Shown: positions 24,986 to 34,069 of the stretch, in pieces | Layout of the letters: each line of letters opens with the position of its first letter | Numbering within the stretch: position 1 is the stretch's first letter | NCBI RefSeq assembly: GCF_000285495.1 | Contig: NZ_HE610980.1 | Span: 91,071-155,070, forward strand | DNA from: Oceanobacillus massiliensis str. N'diop | GTDB lineage: Bacteria > Bacillota > Bacilli > Bacillales > Amphibacillaceae | Direction: 5' to 3' | Length of the DNA stretch: 64,000 bases | Made by a program: the position numbers and the translations under genes | Notes under the pieces: generated by a model | Databases searched by the model: none | Seen by the model: the letters and a program-made list of their open reading frames with translations, nothing else | What the model was told of the DNA's origin: nothing

Positions 24986-26395
24986 ATGCACAAGGCCAAA
25001 CCATCATTTAACTATTCGAAAGTAAATGCCAATGGCTTAACCCCCATTCAAGTATTCAGGAATTTACCAGGCAGCAAAAAGTTTCTGCTGGAAAGCACCT
25101 TTCAGCATGACCAAAAGGGAAAATACTCATTTTTGGGTATGAACCCTTATGAAGAGGTCATCGGATATGATAACAAAACTGAAATAATCGATTCCATAGA
25201 TGGACGAATTGACATAATAGACAAAAATGCACTTCATTATCTTCAACAGCATCTCCCAAAGATCGATGCGATGCTTCCTCTTCCCTTTTACGGTGGGGCA
25301 ATCGGATATATCGGCTACGATTCTATCCGGCAATTTGAGGATATAGGGAATCCGTTACCAGACAATCTGGAGATGCCTGATATTCATTTCATGCTCTATA
25401 AGGATATTATTGTCTTCGATCATTCCAGTGATGACATTTATCTGATTGCCATAAACACTGATGAACAGTCATTAGAACAACTGGATGCAAGAGTAAAAGC
25501 CATGCAGCCTTTTTTGGCCAAGAATGAAGATTCGTTTGATACCGATTTTGAGAGAATCCGTTTTGAACCTGAAACGACTGAGGAGATCTTCAAGGAGAAG
25601 GTCGAGATCGCCAGAGAGCATATACGGAAGGGTGATATTTTTCAAGTAGTCCTTTCACAACGCATGTCGGCAGCAATAGAAGGACACCCAGAATTTCCAT
25701 TCTCATTTTACCGGAAATTGCGCAAAGCAAATCCGTCTCCTTATATGTTTTACATTGACTTCGGGGATTACTTGATACTTGGCGCTTCACCCGAGAGTTT
25801 GGTCCAGACAACAGGAAAAGAAATTGTCACCAATCCGATTGCAGGTACCCGCCCGCGCGGTAGAACGGCAGAAGAGGATGAAGCACTTATGCAGGAACTG
25901 CTCGATGATGAAAAGGAAGTAGCTGAGCATCGTATGCTGGTTGATCTGAGCCGCAATGACCTTGGTCGAGTCTGTGAGAGCGGCAGCATTACAATTCCCA
26001 CCTATATGAAAATAGAAAAATACCAGCATGTCATGCACATTGTATCAGAGGTAAAAGGGAAACTAAGGCAGCATTTATCAGGTCTCGATGCTTTAATCTC
26101 ATGCCTGCCCGCCGGAACTGTTTCGGGTGCTCCAAAGATCAGCGCCATGCAAATAATCAATACGCTGGAAGAAGTGAAACGAGGTGCTTATGGCGGCGGA
26201 ATTGGCTATATCAATTTCAACCATGATTTGAACATCGCGTTAACCATCCGCTCCCTTATCATCAAAAATCAGCGCGCACATATACAAGCCGGTGCTGGAA
26301 TTGTGTTTGATTCCATTCCTGAAAATGAATACCAAGAAACATTAAACAAGGCAAGATCACTTATGGAGGTGCAGGAATTTGATTCTATTAATTGA
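24986..26395 (+). CDS. trpE: Anthranilate synthase component I
   Basis: Large subunit that turns chorismate and ammonia into anthranilate. 469 residues from the ATG at 24986, chosen for GGAGTGAGAGAA upstream; the longer frame would start in the terminator stem. N-terminal anthranilate-synthase domain with the tryptophan feedback site LLESTFQ near residue 37, and a C-terminal chorismate-binding domain: GDIFQVVLSQR, NPSPYMFYI, GASPESLV, PIAGTRPRG, EHRMLVDLSRNDLG and PAGTVSGAPK. The stop overlaps trpG by 17 bp. First gene of trpEGDCFBA. Confidence 0.95.
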   Translation: MHKAKPSFNYSKVNANGLTPIQVFRNLPGSKKFLLESTFQHDQKGKYSFLGMNPYEEVIGYDNKTEIIDSIDGRIDIIDKNALHYLQQHLPKIDAMLPLPFYGGAIGYIGYDSIRQFEDIGNPLPDNLEMPDIHFMLYKDIIVFDHSSDDIYLIAINTDEQSLEQLDARVKAMQPFLAKNEDSFDTDFERIRFEPETTEEIFKEKVEIAREHIRKGDIFQVVLSQRMSAAIEGHPEFPFSFYRKLRKANPSPYMFYIDFGDYLILGASPESLVQTTGKEIVTNPIAGTRPRGRTAEEDEALMQELLDDEKEVAEHRMLVDLSRNDLGRVCESGSITIPTYMKIEKYQHVMHIVSEVKGKLRQHLSGLDALISCLPAGTVSGAPKISAMQIINTLEEVKRGAYGGGIGYINFNHDLNIALTIRSLIIKNQRAHIQAGAGIVFDSIPENEYQETLNKARSLMEVQEFDSIN

Positions 26396-26990
26396 TAACT
26401 ATGATTCATTCACATTTAATCTCTATCAATATTTTTCAGAATTAAATATGGAGGTAAGAGTTGTCCGCAATGATAAGATATCGCTTGCTGAAATGGAGAA
26501 CCTCAAGCCCGAAGCGATTGTTATCTCACCTGGACCTGGTGTACCGGAATCGGCAGGAATTTGCATTGCGGTCGTTCAGCGATTTTATCAGACCGTCCCA
26601 ATACTTGGAATTTGTCTTGGACATCAGGTAATCGGGGAAGCATTGGGCGGAAAGGTACGACCAGCCAAGCAAATCAAGCATGGAAAGACGTCCCTTGTCT
26701 CCCATAATGGAACTGGTGCTTTTAACGATTTGCCGAATCCTGTGGAGGTCATGCGTTATCACTCTTATGTTGTTAATCAGGACATATTGCCGGATGGGTT
26801 AGAAGTTATTGCACAGGCCCTGGATGATCATGAAATAATGGCAGTTAAACATAAGTCCTATCCGCTTTACGGGTTGCAGTTCCATCCTGAATCCATCGGC
26901 ACATTGGACGGAAAGCAAATGATTCAGAACTTTTTAGAGGATGTAAAACAGATTCGAAGGGAGCGTTCTACAAATGAAACAGTATCTTAA
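26379..26990 (+). CDS. trpG: Anthranilate synthase component II (glutamine amidotransferase)
   Basis: Class I glutaminase subunit that feeds ammonia to TrpE. 203 residues. Marks: LLIDNYDSFTFNL at the start, oxyanion region ISPGPGVPESAG, nucleophile Cys in ILGICLGHQVIGE, and the His-Glu pair in GLQFHPESIGT. TTG start at 26379. B. subtilis lacks trpG in its trp operon and shares PabA with folate synthesis; here a copy lies inside the operon, so it may be dedicated. Overlaps trpE and trpD by 17 bp each, indicating translational coupling. Confidence 0.94.
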   Translation: MILLIDNYDSFTFNLYQYFSELNMEVRVVRNDKISLAEMENLKPEAIVISPGPGVPESAGICIAVVQRFYQTVPILGICLGHQVIGEALGGKVRPAKQIKHGKTSLVSHNGTGAFNDLPNPVEVMRYHSYVVNQDILPDGLEVIAQALDDHEIMAVKHKSYPLYGLQFHPESIGTLDGKQMIQNFLEDVKQIRRERSTNETVS

Positions 26991-27999
26991 AAAGGTAATC
27001 GGCGGCGAAAGCCTCACCGTAGAAGAGATGAAGGAAGCGGCAAATTACTGTTTTAACGATGAAGTAACCGAGGCAGAAATCGCCAGCCTGTTAACTGCTC
27101 TCCAGGCGAAGGGCGAAACGGCAGATGAGATTACAGGGCTTGTCGAGGTTATCCGGGAGAAATCAGCTTTCCAAACAGCTCCCATTCCAGATGCCATCGA
27201 TAACTGTGGGACGGGTGGCGATCAGTCCAACAGCTTCAATGTCAGTACAACATCTGCATTTGTGATGGCTGGTGCAGGTTTAACGGTTGCAAAGCACGGA
27301 AATCGCAGCATTTCGAGCAAAACAGGAAGCGCCGACGTTCTGGAGCACCTAGGTGTTTCCCTGTCCTTTACAAAGGATCACATAGAGGAGATGCTGCTCG
27401 AAAATAAAATCGCTTTTCTCTTCGCACCACATGTCCATAAGGCACTAAAACCATTTTCCATTGTTCGCAAAAACCTTGGTTTGCCTACGATTTTCAATGC
27501 TATCGGTCCACTGACAAATCCAATTCACCTCGATACACAATTAATCGGAGTATACCGCCGTGAACTGCTCCCGATAATAGCAGAGTCATTGAATAACCTA
27601 GGCAGGCGCCGTGCTGTTGTCCTAATGGGTGCCGGTGCCATGGATGAGGCATCGCTTGCCGGGGAGAACCAATTAATTATCTTGGAAAAAGGCGGGTTAA
27701 CGCAGACAACGCTACATCCAGAAGAAGTTGGGCTTCCAGTATATGCAAATGATAAGATACATGGCGGAAATGCAAGGGAAAATGCCGAAATCCTCCTCTC
27801 TGTTCTAAAAGGAAAGCAAGGAGCCTATCTCGATACGGTTTTATTGAATGCCGGTATTGGCCTGTTTACAAACGGCAAGGCTACTACCATCAAAGATGGC
27901 ATCAGCCTAGCAAGGGAAAGCATTGAAACAGGAGCTGCCTTAGATAGATTGCAGCGCCTGGTAGAATTCAGCAAAAAAATTCCAAGCGGGGTGCATTAA
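26974..27999 (+). CDS. trpD: Anthranilate phosphoribosyltransferase
   Basis: Adds the phosphoribosyl group of PRPP to anthranilate. 341 residues, usual length. N-terminal helical domain (LKKVIGGESLTVEEM), PRPP/Mg site CGTGGDQSNSFNVST, KHGNRSISSKTGSADVLE and RKNLGLPTIFNAIGPLTNP. ATG start with GGGAGCG upstream inside trpG. One base separates its stop from trpC. Confidence 0.95.
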   Translation: MKQYLKKVIGGESLTVEEMKEAANYCFNDEVTEAEIASLLTALQAKGETADEITGLVEVIREKSAFQTAPIPDAIDNCGTGGDQSNSFNVSTTSAFVMAGAGLTVAKHGNRSISSKTGSADVLEHLGVSLSFTKDHIEEMLLENKIAFLFAPHVHKALKPFSIVRKNLGLPTIFNAIGPLTNPIHLDTQLIGVYRRELLPIIAESLNNLGRRRAVVLMGAGAMDEASLAGENQLIILEKGGLTQTTLHPEEVGLPVYANDKIHGGNARENAEILLSVLKGKQGAYLDTVLLNAGIGLFTNGKATTIKDGISLARESIETGAALDRLQRLVEFSKKIPSGVH

Positions 28000-28000
28000 C

Positions 28001-28786
28001 ATGACATTTTTAGAAAAGATTTTAGCAGAAAAGGCAAAGGAAGTTTCCAGTTTAAAACAAGAACCGGTACATGAACGTCCCAATAAGAATGTCCCTACCT
28101 TTAAGGAACGGATTGCAGCATCTTCCACCATGAACATTATTGCAGAAATCAAGCGTTCATCCCCTTCCAAAGGTGCTATTCAAATGGATGTAGACCCCAT
28201 TGAACAGGCAAGGCAATACCAGCAGGCTGGTGCTGCAGCTATCTCAGTATTGACCGATAGGCCGTTTTTCAATGGTTCTCTAGATGATCTTCGGGCAGTC
28301 AGAGATGTAGTGGATATTCCGATTCTCTGTAAAGACTTTATCATTGATCCGATACAAATTGATCATGCCCATGCTTCCGGGGCAAACATCATTCTGCTTA
28401 TCGTGGCCGCCTTGTCCGATGAGGAATTCAAAAGACTTTATGAATATGCCAAGAAGTTAGATTTGGAAGTACTTTGCGAAGTGCACAATAAGGAAGAAAT
28501 GACGCGGGCACTTGATGTAAAACCAGAAATCATCGGAATCAACAACCGAAATTTAAAAACATTTGATGTTGACCTCCGAACCACAGAGCAGCTTTCCTCT
28601 CTGGTACAGGATTATAATATAACCCTTATTAGCGAGAGCGGTATGAAGACAAAACAAGACGTGCAGCGGGCTGCAGCTGCAGGAGCGGAAGCCGTTCTTG
28701 TCGGTGAAACACTGATGAAGGCAGACAATTTGAAAGATGCCTTCTTGCAATTCCAAGTCCCATTACCGGTGAAAGGAGTCCGATAA
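28001..28786 (+). CDS. trpC: Indole-3-glycerol phosphate synthase
   Basis: Closes the indole ring from CdRP with loss of CO2. 261-residue TIM barrel. Catalytic and binding motifs: IAEIKRSSPSKG (Lys, Ser), ISVLTDRPFFNGS, ILCKDFIID (catalytic Lys), EVLCEVHNKEEM (Glu), IGINNRNLKTF and ISESGMKT. The first RBS lies in trpD. Middle gene of the operon; the usual catalytic Lys-Lys-Glu set is intact. Confidence 0.95.
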   Translation: MTFLEKILAEKAKEVSSLKQEPVHERPNKNVPTFKERIAASSTMNIIAEIKRSSPSKGAIQMDVDPIEQARQYQQAGAAAISVLTDRPFFNGSLDDLRAVRDVVDIPILCKDFIIDPIQIDHAHASGANIILLIVAALSDEEFKRLYEYAKKLDLEVLCEVHNKEEMTRALDVKPEIIGINNRNLKTFDVDLRTTEQLSSLVQDYNITLISESGMKTKQDVQRAAAAGAEAVLVGETLMKADNLKDAFLQFQVPLPVKGVR

Positions 28787-28788
28787 TC

Positions 28789-29409
28789 GTGCTGGTTAAA
28801 ATATGCGGAATTACTTCCCTGGAATCCGCCACAACAGCGGCAGATGCAGGAGCCGATTTCATTGGCTTTGTATTCGCGAATAGCAAGCGGAAAATATCAC
28901 CTGAAAAGGCTGCCTCCATTGCCCATTCCCTCCCTGCTTCCGTTCAGAAGATTGGCGTTTTCGTAAACGAAACAGCTGCCTATATGAACGAAACAGCTAA
29001 GACGGTGGGCCTGGACATGATTCAGCTCCATGGCGAGGAACCAGCAGAAACGGCTGAACAGCTGACATATCCGATTATCAAAGCATTTCCTGCAAATATA
29101 GATACATTGCAAGAAATCAATCAGTATCCATGCGATTACTTTCTATTGGATACCCCACGTGCATCCAGCCGCGGAGGAAGTGGTGTTCCATTTGATTGGA
29201 GTATATTGGAAAACCTTCGTTTGGATCAAAGCAAATTCATTCTCGCAGGAGGACTCACCCCGGAAAATATCGGAATTGCCATTCATACAGTAAAACCTGC
29301 AGCAGTTGATGTTTCAAGCGGAGTTGAAACAAATGGTAAAAAAGATCCACTGAAAATCAGGCAATTTATTACCAGAGCTAAACAGACACGAAAGGATGAG
29401 TTGCAATGA
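28789..29409 (+). CDS. trpF: Phosphoribosylanthranilate isomerase
   Basis: Amadori rearrangement of PRA to CdRP; TIM barrel of 206 residues. Catalytic Cys in [12 protein letters not shown] and Asp in [11 protein letters not shown]; other marks [23 protein letters not shown] and [14 protein letters not shown] start with AAAGGAG upstream, two bases after trpC. The stop overlaps the trpB ATG by four bases. Confidence 0.94.
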   Translation: MLVKICGITSLESATTAADAGADFIGFVFANSKRKISPEKAASIAHSLPASVQKIGVFVNETAAYMNETAKTVGLDMIQLHGEEPAETAEQLTYPIIKAFPANIDTLQEINQYPCDYFLLDTPRASSRGGSGVPFDWSILENLRLDQSKFILAGGLTPENIGIAIHTVKPAAVDVSSGVETNGKKDPLKIRQFITRAKQTRKDELQ

Positions 29410-30605
29410 CAGCATATACTATGCCAGATACGACAGGAAAATATGGAGATTTTGGCGGAAGGTTCATTCCAGAATTATTGATGCCCGCAGTTCTTGAACT
29501 GGAAGAAGCATATGAAACGGCCATCAAAGATCCGGAATTCATCAATGAACTAAATGATTATCTAAAGCAATATGTCGGCAGGGAAACACCCTTGTATTTC
29601 GCCGAACAATTGACCAAAAAATTAGGAGGCGCACAAGTATTCCTCAAAAGAGAGGACCTAAACCATACCGGCGCCCATAAGATCAACAATACAATCGGGC
29701 AAGCTCTCTTAACGGTCCGGATGGGAAAGAAAAAGGTGGTTGCCGAGACCGGAGCCGGCCAGCATGGTGTCGCTACTGCTACAGTCTGTGCACTGCTCGG
29801 TCTGGAGTGTATTGTCTTTATGGGTGAAGAAGATATCCGCCGGCAGAAACTCAATGTATTTCGCATGGAACTCTTGGGCGCAAAAATCCAGAGTGTTTCC
29901 CAGGGTAGCGGCACTCTGAAGGATGCTGTCAATGAGGCATTGCGCTATTGGGTCAATCATGTGGAAGATACCCATTATATTATCGGATCCGTTGTTGGCC
30001 CACATCCATTCCCTAAAATTGTCCGTGATTTCCAATCGGTCATTGGCAACGAAACAAAGGAACAAATTGTCGAACAGACCGGCAGTCTCCCGGAAGCAGT
30101 CATTGCCTGTGTCGGCGGCGGCAGCAATGCAATGGGAATGTTTTATCCTTTCATCGAAAACAAAGAAGTAAAATTATATGGCGTTGAAGCAGGTGGTGCG
30201 GGTATCGACACCAATAAACATGCGGCAACTCTAACCGGCGGCAATATTGGAGTACTGCACGGAACCCTGACATATCTGCTTCAGGATCAGCACGGCCAGA
30301 TTGAAGAAGCATTCTCTATCTCAGCTGGTCTTGACTATCCTGGGATCGGACCAGAGCACAGCCACTTGCATGAAACAAAACGAGTCACCTATACATCCAT
30401 CACCGATGAAGAAGCACTGGATGCTTTTCAATACCTTTCCAAAACAGAAGGTATCATTCCAGCTTTGGAAAGTGCACATGCAGTTGCATATGCAATGAAG
30501 CTTGCACCAGAAATGTCACCAAATGAGAAGATTGTAATCTGCCTCTCAGGTCGTGGTGATAAGGATGTCGAACAGGTTAAGGACCGGATTGGAGGAAAAG
30601 TATAA
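29406..30605 (+). CDS. trpB: Tryptophan synthase beta chain
   Basis: PLP enzyme joining indole and serine. 399 residues, normal length. Schiff-base lysine is K92 in [13 protein letters not shown]; other marks are [34 protein letters not shown] for PLP phosphate, and [10 protein letters not shown]. It should form the alpha2beta2 complex with TrpA. The stop codon TAA (30603-30605) shares its last base with the ATG at 30605 that looks like the intended trpA start. Confidence 0.96.
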   Translation: MTAYTMPDTTGKYGDFGGRFIPELLMPAVLELEEAYETAIKDPEFINELNDYLKQYVGRETPLYFAEQLTKKLGGAQVFLKREDLNHTGAHKINNTIGQALLTVRMGKKKVVAETGAGQHGVATATVCALLGLECIVFMGEEDIRRQKLNVFRMELLGAKIQSVSQGSGTLKDAVNEALRYWVNHVEDTHYIIGSVVGPHPFPKIVRDFQSVIGNETKEQIVEQTGSLPEAVIACVGGGSNAMGMFYPFIENKEVKLYGVEAGGAGIDTNKHAATLTGGNIGVLHGTLTYLLQDQHGQIEEAFSISAGLDYPGIGPEHSHLHETKRVTYTSITDEEALDAFQYLSKTEGIIPALESAHAVAYAMKLAPEMSPNEKIVICLSGRGDKDVEQVKDRIGGKV

Positions 30606-30642
30606 TGGGGAAAGCAAGGTTAGAAAAAATTTAAAAGACAGA

Positions 30643-31395
30643 ATGGAATCAAAGGAAAATATTTTCATACCTTATATCATGGCCGGTGACGGCGGTCTCG
30701 GCATACTGGAGGAACGGATTAGCTTTTTAGAGGAGTGCGGCGCATCAGCCATTGAAGTCGGTATCCCCTTTTCTGACCCGGTTGCGGATGGTCCAGTAAT
30801 TCAGGATGCTGGCATTCGCGCATTAAAAAATGACACGACATTGTCAGGGGTTATAGAAACATTACAATCCTTTAAGGATAGCCGCAGCATTCCGATTATC
30901 ATGATGACTTATCTTAATCCTGTCTATGCATACGGGCTAGATAGGTTCATAAGTGACTGTGCGGCAGCAGATGTAGATGGCATCATCATCCCGGATATGC
31001 CAATGGAGGAAGAAAACATTTTGGCAGAGTCACTGAGTGAGCATGGAATCGCATTTATCCGGCTTGCAGCAATGACAAGTCCCCTTAATCGCTTAACAGC
31101 GCTCGCCCAGCGATCGGAAGGCTTTCTTTATGCAGTCGCGGTAAATGGTACAACCGGTGTACGCACATCACATGATGAAAGGGTAAAAGCATATCTAAGC
31201 AATTTAAAGGAACATAGTCACGTTCCGGTATTGGCAGGGTTTGGTGTCTCTAATTCCGGGCAGGCACATGCATTGAGCAATCATTGCGATGGGGTAATTG
31301 TTGGGAGTAAAATTGTCGAACTCCTGCACGAAGGAAAAGATGAAGAAGTAAAAGCATTTATTCAAGAGTCCATAAAGCTTGAAATTCCGAGCTGA
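30643..31395 (+). CDS. trpA: Tryptophan synthase alpha chain (5' end disturbed)
   Basis: Cleaves indole-glycerol phosphate to indole for TrpB. The reading frame from 30643 (MESKENIFIPYIMAGDGG) holds all key parts: catalytic Glu in AIEVGIPFSDPVADGP, Asp in IIIPDMPMEEE, VNGTTGVRTSH and GFGVSNSGQAHA, 250 residues. The well-placed start, ATG at 30605 with GGAGG upstream and overlapping the trpB stop, reads MGKARLEKI then TAA because an A6 tract seems one A short; one more A gives [20 protein letters not shown]. Either a short-start protein is made, slippage occurs, or the base is missing in error. The internal ATG lacks a clear RBS. Confidence 0.88.
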   Translation: MESKENIFIPYIMAGDGGLGILEERISFLEECGASAIEVGIPFSDPVADGPVIQDAGIRALKNDTTLSGVIETLQSFKDSRSIPIIMMTYLNPVYAYGLDRFISDCAAADVDGIIIPDMPMEEENILAESLSEHGIAFIRLAAMTSPLNRLTALAQRSEGFLYAVAVNGTTGVRTSHDERVKAYLSNLKEHSHVPVLAGFGVSNSGQAHALSNHCDGVIVGSKIVELLHEGKDEEVKAFIQESIKLEIPS

Positions 31396-31490
31396 TTATA
31401 GTTGTGAGCCAAGCCAAGTGCTCCGCCTGCTGCAGTGGCAAGGAGTCCATAAAGCTTGAGATCCCGAGCTGATTATAGTTGTGAGCCCCA
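31369..31490. repeat. Duplicated trpA 3' end (direct repeat)
   Basis: The last codons of trpA plus downstream bases (31369-31411) recur at 31446-31488 with two differences: GAGTCCATAAAGCTTGA followed by CCGAGCTGATTATAGTTGTG. The spacing is 77 bases. The second copy is not coding and leads into the terminator. Confidence 0.8.
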
Positions 31491-31519
31491 TTCTCCTTAT
31501 TGGATCGGGGCTCATTTTA
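31484..31519 (+). terminator. Terminator of the trp operon
   Basis: GAGCCCC / GGGGCTC stem, then ATTTTA; at the end of the duplicated trpA tail. T-run is short. Confidence 0.55.
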
Positions 31520-31623
31520 CTTACCCGGAAAGAAAATGATAGCTATTTTTGACCCAGCGCTAGCCTGTAAGCGATTCCCATGCCCGTTGAAGGCAAAGCG
31601 GCTTTTCCATACCATTAACTCTC

Positions 31624-31900
31624 TTCTGCGATTCTGCCGATTACCGAGGGGGAGCTCTCTTTCCGCGATTCTGCTGTTTATTCCGCGCTTTCGCTGATTT
31701 TTCCGCGCTTCTGCTGTTTATTCCGCGATTCTACTGTTTATTCCGCGCTTCCTACGTTTTTTCCGCGCTTCTGACGATTATTCCGCGCTTCCGCCACTTT
31801 TTCCGCGCTTCTGACGATTATTCCGCGCTTCCGCCACTTTTTCCGCGCTTCTGCTGATTATTACGCGGGTTCGCTGTTTTTTCCGCGCTTCCGCGTGGTG
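31624..31900. repeat. 20-bp tandem array, locus 2 (12 regular units plus one offset unit)
   Basis: Twelve units of exactly 20 bp from 31661 to 31900, typical unit TTCCGCGCTTCTGCTGTTTA. One more diverged unit sits at 31624-31643, then a 17-base break. Same core TTCCGCG and same strand as the array at 16101-16600, but linker words differ (CTGTTTA, ACGATTA, CCACTTT). A two-unit 40-bp block is repeated exactly (31761-31800 and 31801-31840). It lies between convergent genes. The remaining parts of 31396-32118 hold the trpA duplication and A/T-rich DNA, no gene. Confidence 0.92.
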
Positions 31901-32118
31901 GACCACCTTCAACTGCGAAAAAAAAGAAGCCAGTGACTGCTGACCTCTCTAAAATCATGGGTGGGTGGATAAAATCTATTACAAGTTTTGTCTAGATTTA
32001 CTATATGTATATGACTGCTTGATTCCATAAGGCACGTCATACACACCAATGTATACGTACATTTTCAGTAAAAACCTTTAGACAAGATCTGCTTAAGGAT
32101 GCTTTATTCCTTTTCATC

Positions 32119-32328
32119 TCAATCTGGGTCCGCTTTATATTTCCGCTCGCTTTGCGATTCATCTTTCGTTTTCGTTTTTTTCTTTTCATCTTTCATTTCT
32201 ATTTTCAAGTCTTCCATAGGAATATCATCTGCAAATTTTTGATTATCGAAACTGTCCAGCTTCGTTCTTTCTTCTTCATTCCATTTGGTATTCTCTTTTT
32301 TCGGTGATTTTTTATCGTCATTGCGCAT
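32119..32328 (-). CDS. Small hydrophilic protein, unknown
   Basis: 69 residues, almost entirely charged (Lys, Asp, Glu), MRNDDKKSPKKENTKW at the start and ERKYKADPD at the end. It should be disordered; no domain recognised. RBS GAGGTGAG is well placed before the ATG at 32328, which is the main support for it being real. Neither signal peptide nor membrane segment. Divergent from the thioredoxin-like gene. Confidence 0.6.
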   Translation of the reverse strand: MRNDDKKSPKKENTKWNEEERTKLDSFDNQKFADDIPMEDLKIEMKDEKKKTKTKDESQSERKYKADPD

Positions 32329-32448
32329 TTGTTCTCACCTCAATTTTATCATTTTTATTCTAATATCCTTTCTGATAAGATTGTAAACATATTTCATGGT
32401 GGAATAACGGAGCAATGATATACTAAATAATAATTTGGAGGGATTGCA

Positions 32449-32784
32449 ATGAGGGAATTTGAAGAATTAACAACCATAAATCATATAGAAGATTTTATAG
32501 GCAGCCACCAGCTATCCTTCTTGTATATTTCTCGTCCAAACTGCAGTGTGTGCCATGGATTGCTTCCACAAGTACGCCAATTGATGGGAGAATATCCGGA
32601 AATAGCACTGGGGCATATTAATGCAGAGGCAGTCGAGCAAGTGGCTGGCCGCTTCTCCATTTTCACTGTTCCTGTTCTTCTTCTCTTTGTGAATGGAAAA
32701 GAGTACGTACGAGAGGTCCGTATTGTTCATATGGATTTGTTCAAAGAGAAACTGAACAAGATATATAAAAATGTGATTGGATAA
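32449..32784 (+). CDS. Thioredoxin-family protein (YtpP-like)
   Basis: 111-residue cytoplasmic thioredoxin fold. Redox motif CSVC in SRPNCSVCHGLLPQV and cis-proline in IFTVPVLLLFVNGKE. It resembles the small YtpP/YbbN-type thioredoxins rather than TrxA (WCGPC). Likely acts in thiol reduction or bacillithiol-linked repair; partner unknown. RBS GGAGG seven bases before ATG. A stem whose arm includes the stop codon region ends it. Confidence 0.85.
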   Translation: MREFEELTTINHIEDFIGSHQLSFLYISRPNCSVCHGLLPQVRQLMGEYPEIALGHINAEAVEQVAGRFSIFTVPVLLLFVNGKEYVREVRIVHMDLFKEKLNKIYKNVIG

Positions 32785-32803
32785 AAGTCCAATCACATTT
32801 TTA
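32766..32803. terminator. Bidirectional terminator, thioredoxin-like and ABC-operon ends
   Basis: AAAAATGTGATTGGA / TCCAATCACATTTTT, 15-base perfect stem, with A/T on both sides between convergent stops. Confidence 0.85.
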
Positions 32804-32825
32804 ATCTTCCATTCAATTATGAAAC

Positions 32826-34055
32826 TCAATTAATCTCCAGATCATGAAAATATAATCCATAATCCATATTCTCCTGTACTGGATTTTTCATTTCAATCGT
32901 ACCTTCAAATAAGGATTCTCCTGTTTTCAAGTCCGCAATGGAAATCACTGCGTCAGTTCCCATTGCCGCAAAGGGACTGATTATATAGAGTTTGTCATTC
33001 TCTATTTTATACAGGGATTGATAATCAGGAAGGCTATCGGATAACGGAATTGTTTGTTTCGTCTCCAGCTCTTTCGTTTCATGATTATAGGCAGCGACTT
33101 CCAAACCCTCGTCTGTTTCGTGTGTGAGATAGAAAGTATCTCCACTATTGTAAACTAGTAAATTCTCCAGTAGCTCTTCCTGTATCTCGAGGGTCTCTTG
33201 CTTGCTCGTTACGATGTCATAAACAATTAGTTCACTTTCTATCGTTTCATAAGTAGATTGCCATTCGTCAATAACTTTTTCCTGCAGCGTCTTCTTAACT
33301 ATTCCAATCTTTGTATTTCGATCTGCATTCTCAGACTGTTCTACGAGGCTTAATTCCATTTGCTGATCTGATGATTCACCATCTGTTTTTGCGATGACCT
33401 CATCATTGACTATCTTCTGATCTGCGAGATTTACCTGATAGACATGATATTCCACTTGTTCAGCATAATCTGTTTGATCATCATAGTAGAAGTTGTTTGT
33501 TAATATCTTCATATCTCCATCGTCAATATAGACCTTTTCTACCGAAACGCTGTGGTACCTTTCACTCTCTGGCAGCTTTATATTAAAGGAATAATGCTTC
33601 TCTGTATCTTTATCCAAGACACTAATATCGAGGGAAAAGTCAGTTGATTCATAGCTGTTTAATGATGTCTTCATGTCCATATTCACATATGCTATCAATG
33701 ACGTATCCTCAAAAAATAAATTCTCGCTTTCCGTTTTGCCGCGCATAAAATTCCGATAGTCGGTTTTTAGCCGTTCTATTTCTTCATCTGTATACAGGCT
33801 ATTAAATTGTCCTAAAAAGGAATTTATCTTCTTATATTCTGTTCCTTCCTTGGTAATTTTTAAATCACTGAACCTGGTGCCAATCTGATAATTGCCAAAT
33901 AATGCTATCGAATCCAGCTCTTCTTCATTTCCATCAACGGTCTTAAACATAAATTCCGGGTCATCACTTGCTGCCATACTCGATTGAATATAAAACGTTC
34001 CGATTACCAGAACGATGACGACTGCAATTGTAACGAGTTTCCAATAACGCTTCAT
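32826..34055 (-). CDS. Membrane-anchored extracytoplasmic protein of the GntR-ABC operon, unknown
   Basis: 409 residues from ATG at 34055 (GAGGAGG upstream; the longer frame adds six codons without RBS). One N-terminal signal anchor, VTIAVVIVLVIGTFYI, followed by a large outside domain rich in acidic and beta-type sequence (DPEFMFKTVDGNEEELDS...). No lipobox or known enzymatic motif. Repeated strands separated by acidic turns suggest a beta-propeller-like fold (weak). As last gene of the GntR-ATPase-permease operon it may be a sensor or accessory part of the transporter. Confidence 0.75.
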   Translation of the reverse strand: MKRYWKLVTIAVVIVLVIGTFYIQSSMAASDDPEFMFKTVDGNEEELDSIALFGNYQIGTRFSDLKITKEGTEYKKINSFLGQFNSLYTDEEIERLKTDYRNFMRGKTESENLFFEDTSLIAYVNMDMKTSLNSYESTDFSLDISVLDKDTEKHYSFNIKLPESERYHSVSVEKVYIDDGDMKILTNNFYYDDQTDYAEQVEYHVYQVNLADQKIVNDEVIAKTDGESSDQQMELSLVEQSENADRNTKIGIVKKTLQEKVIDEWQSTYETIESELIVYDIVTSKQETLEIQEELLENLLVYNSGDTFYLTHETDEGLEVAAYNHETKELETKQTIPLSDSLPDYQSLYKIENDKLYIISPFAAMGTDAVISIADLKTGESLFEGTIEMKNPVQENMDYGLYFHDLEIN

Positions 34056-34069
34056 ACTTGTCCTCCTCA

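Noticed and set aside
31624-31900. Chromosomal replication origin or DnaA-box cluster
   Set aside because: The core TTCCGCG does not match the DnaA box TTATCCACA, and no dnaA, dnaN or A/T-rich unwinding region lies close by.
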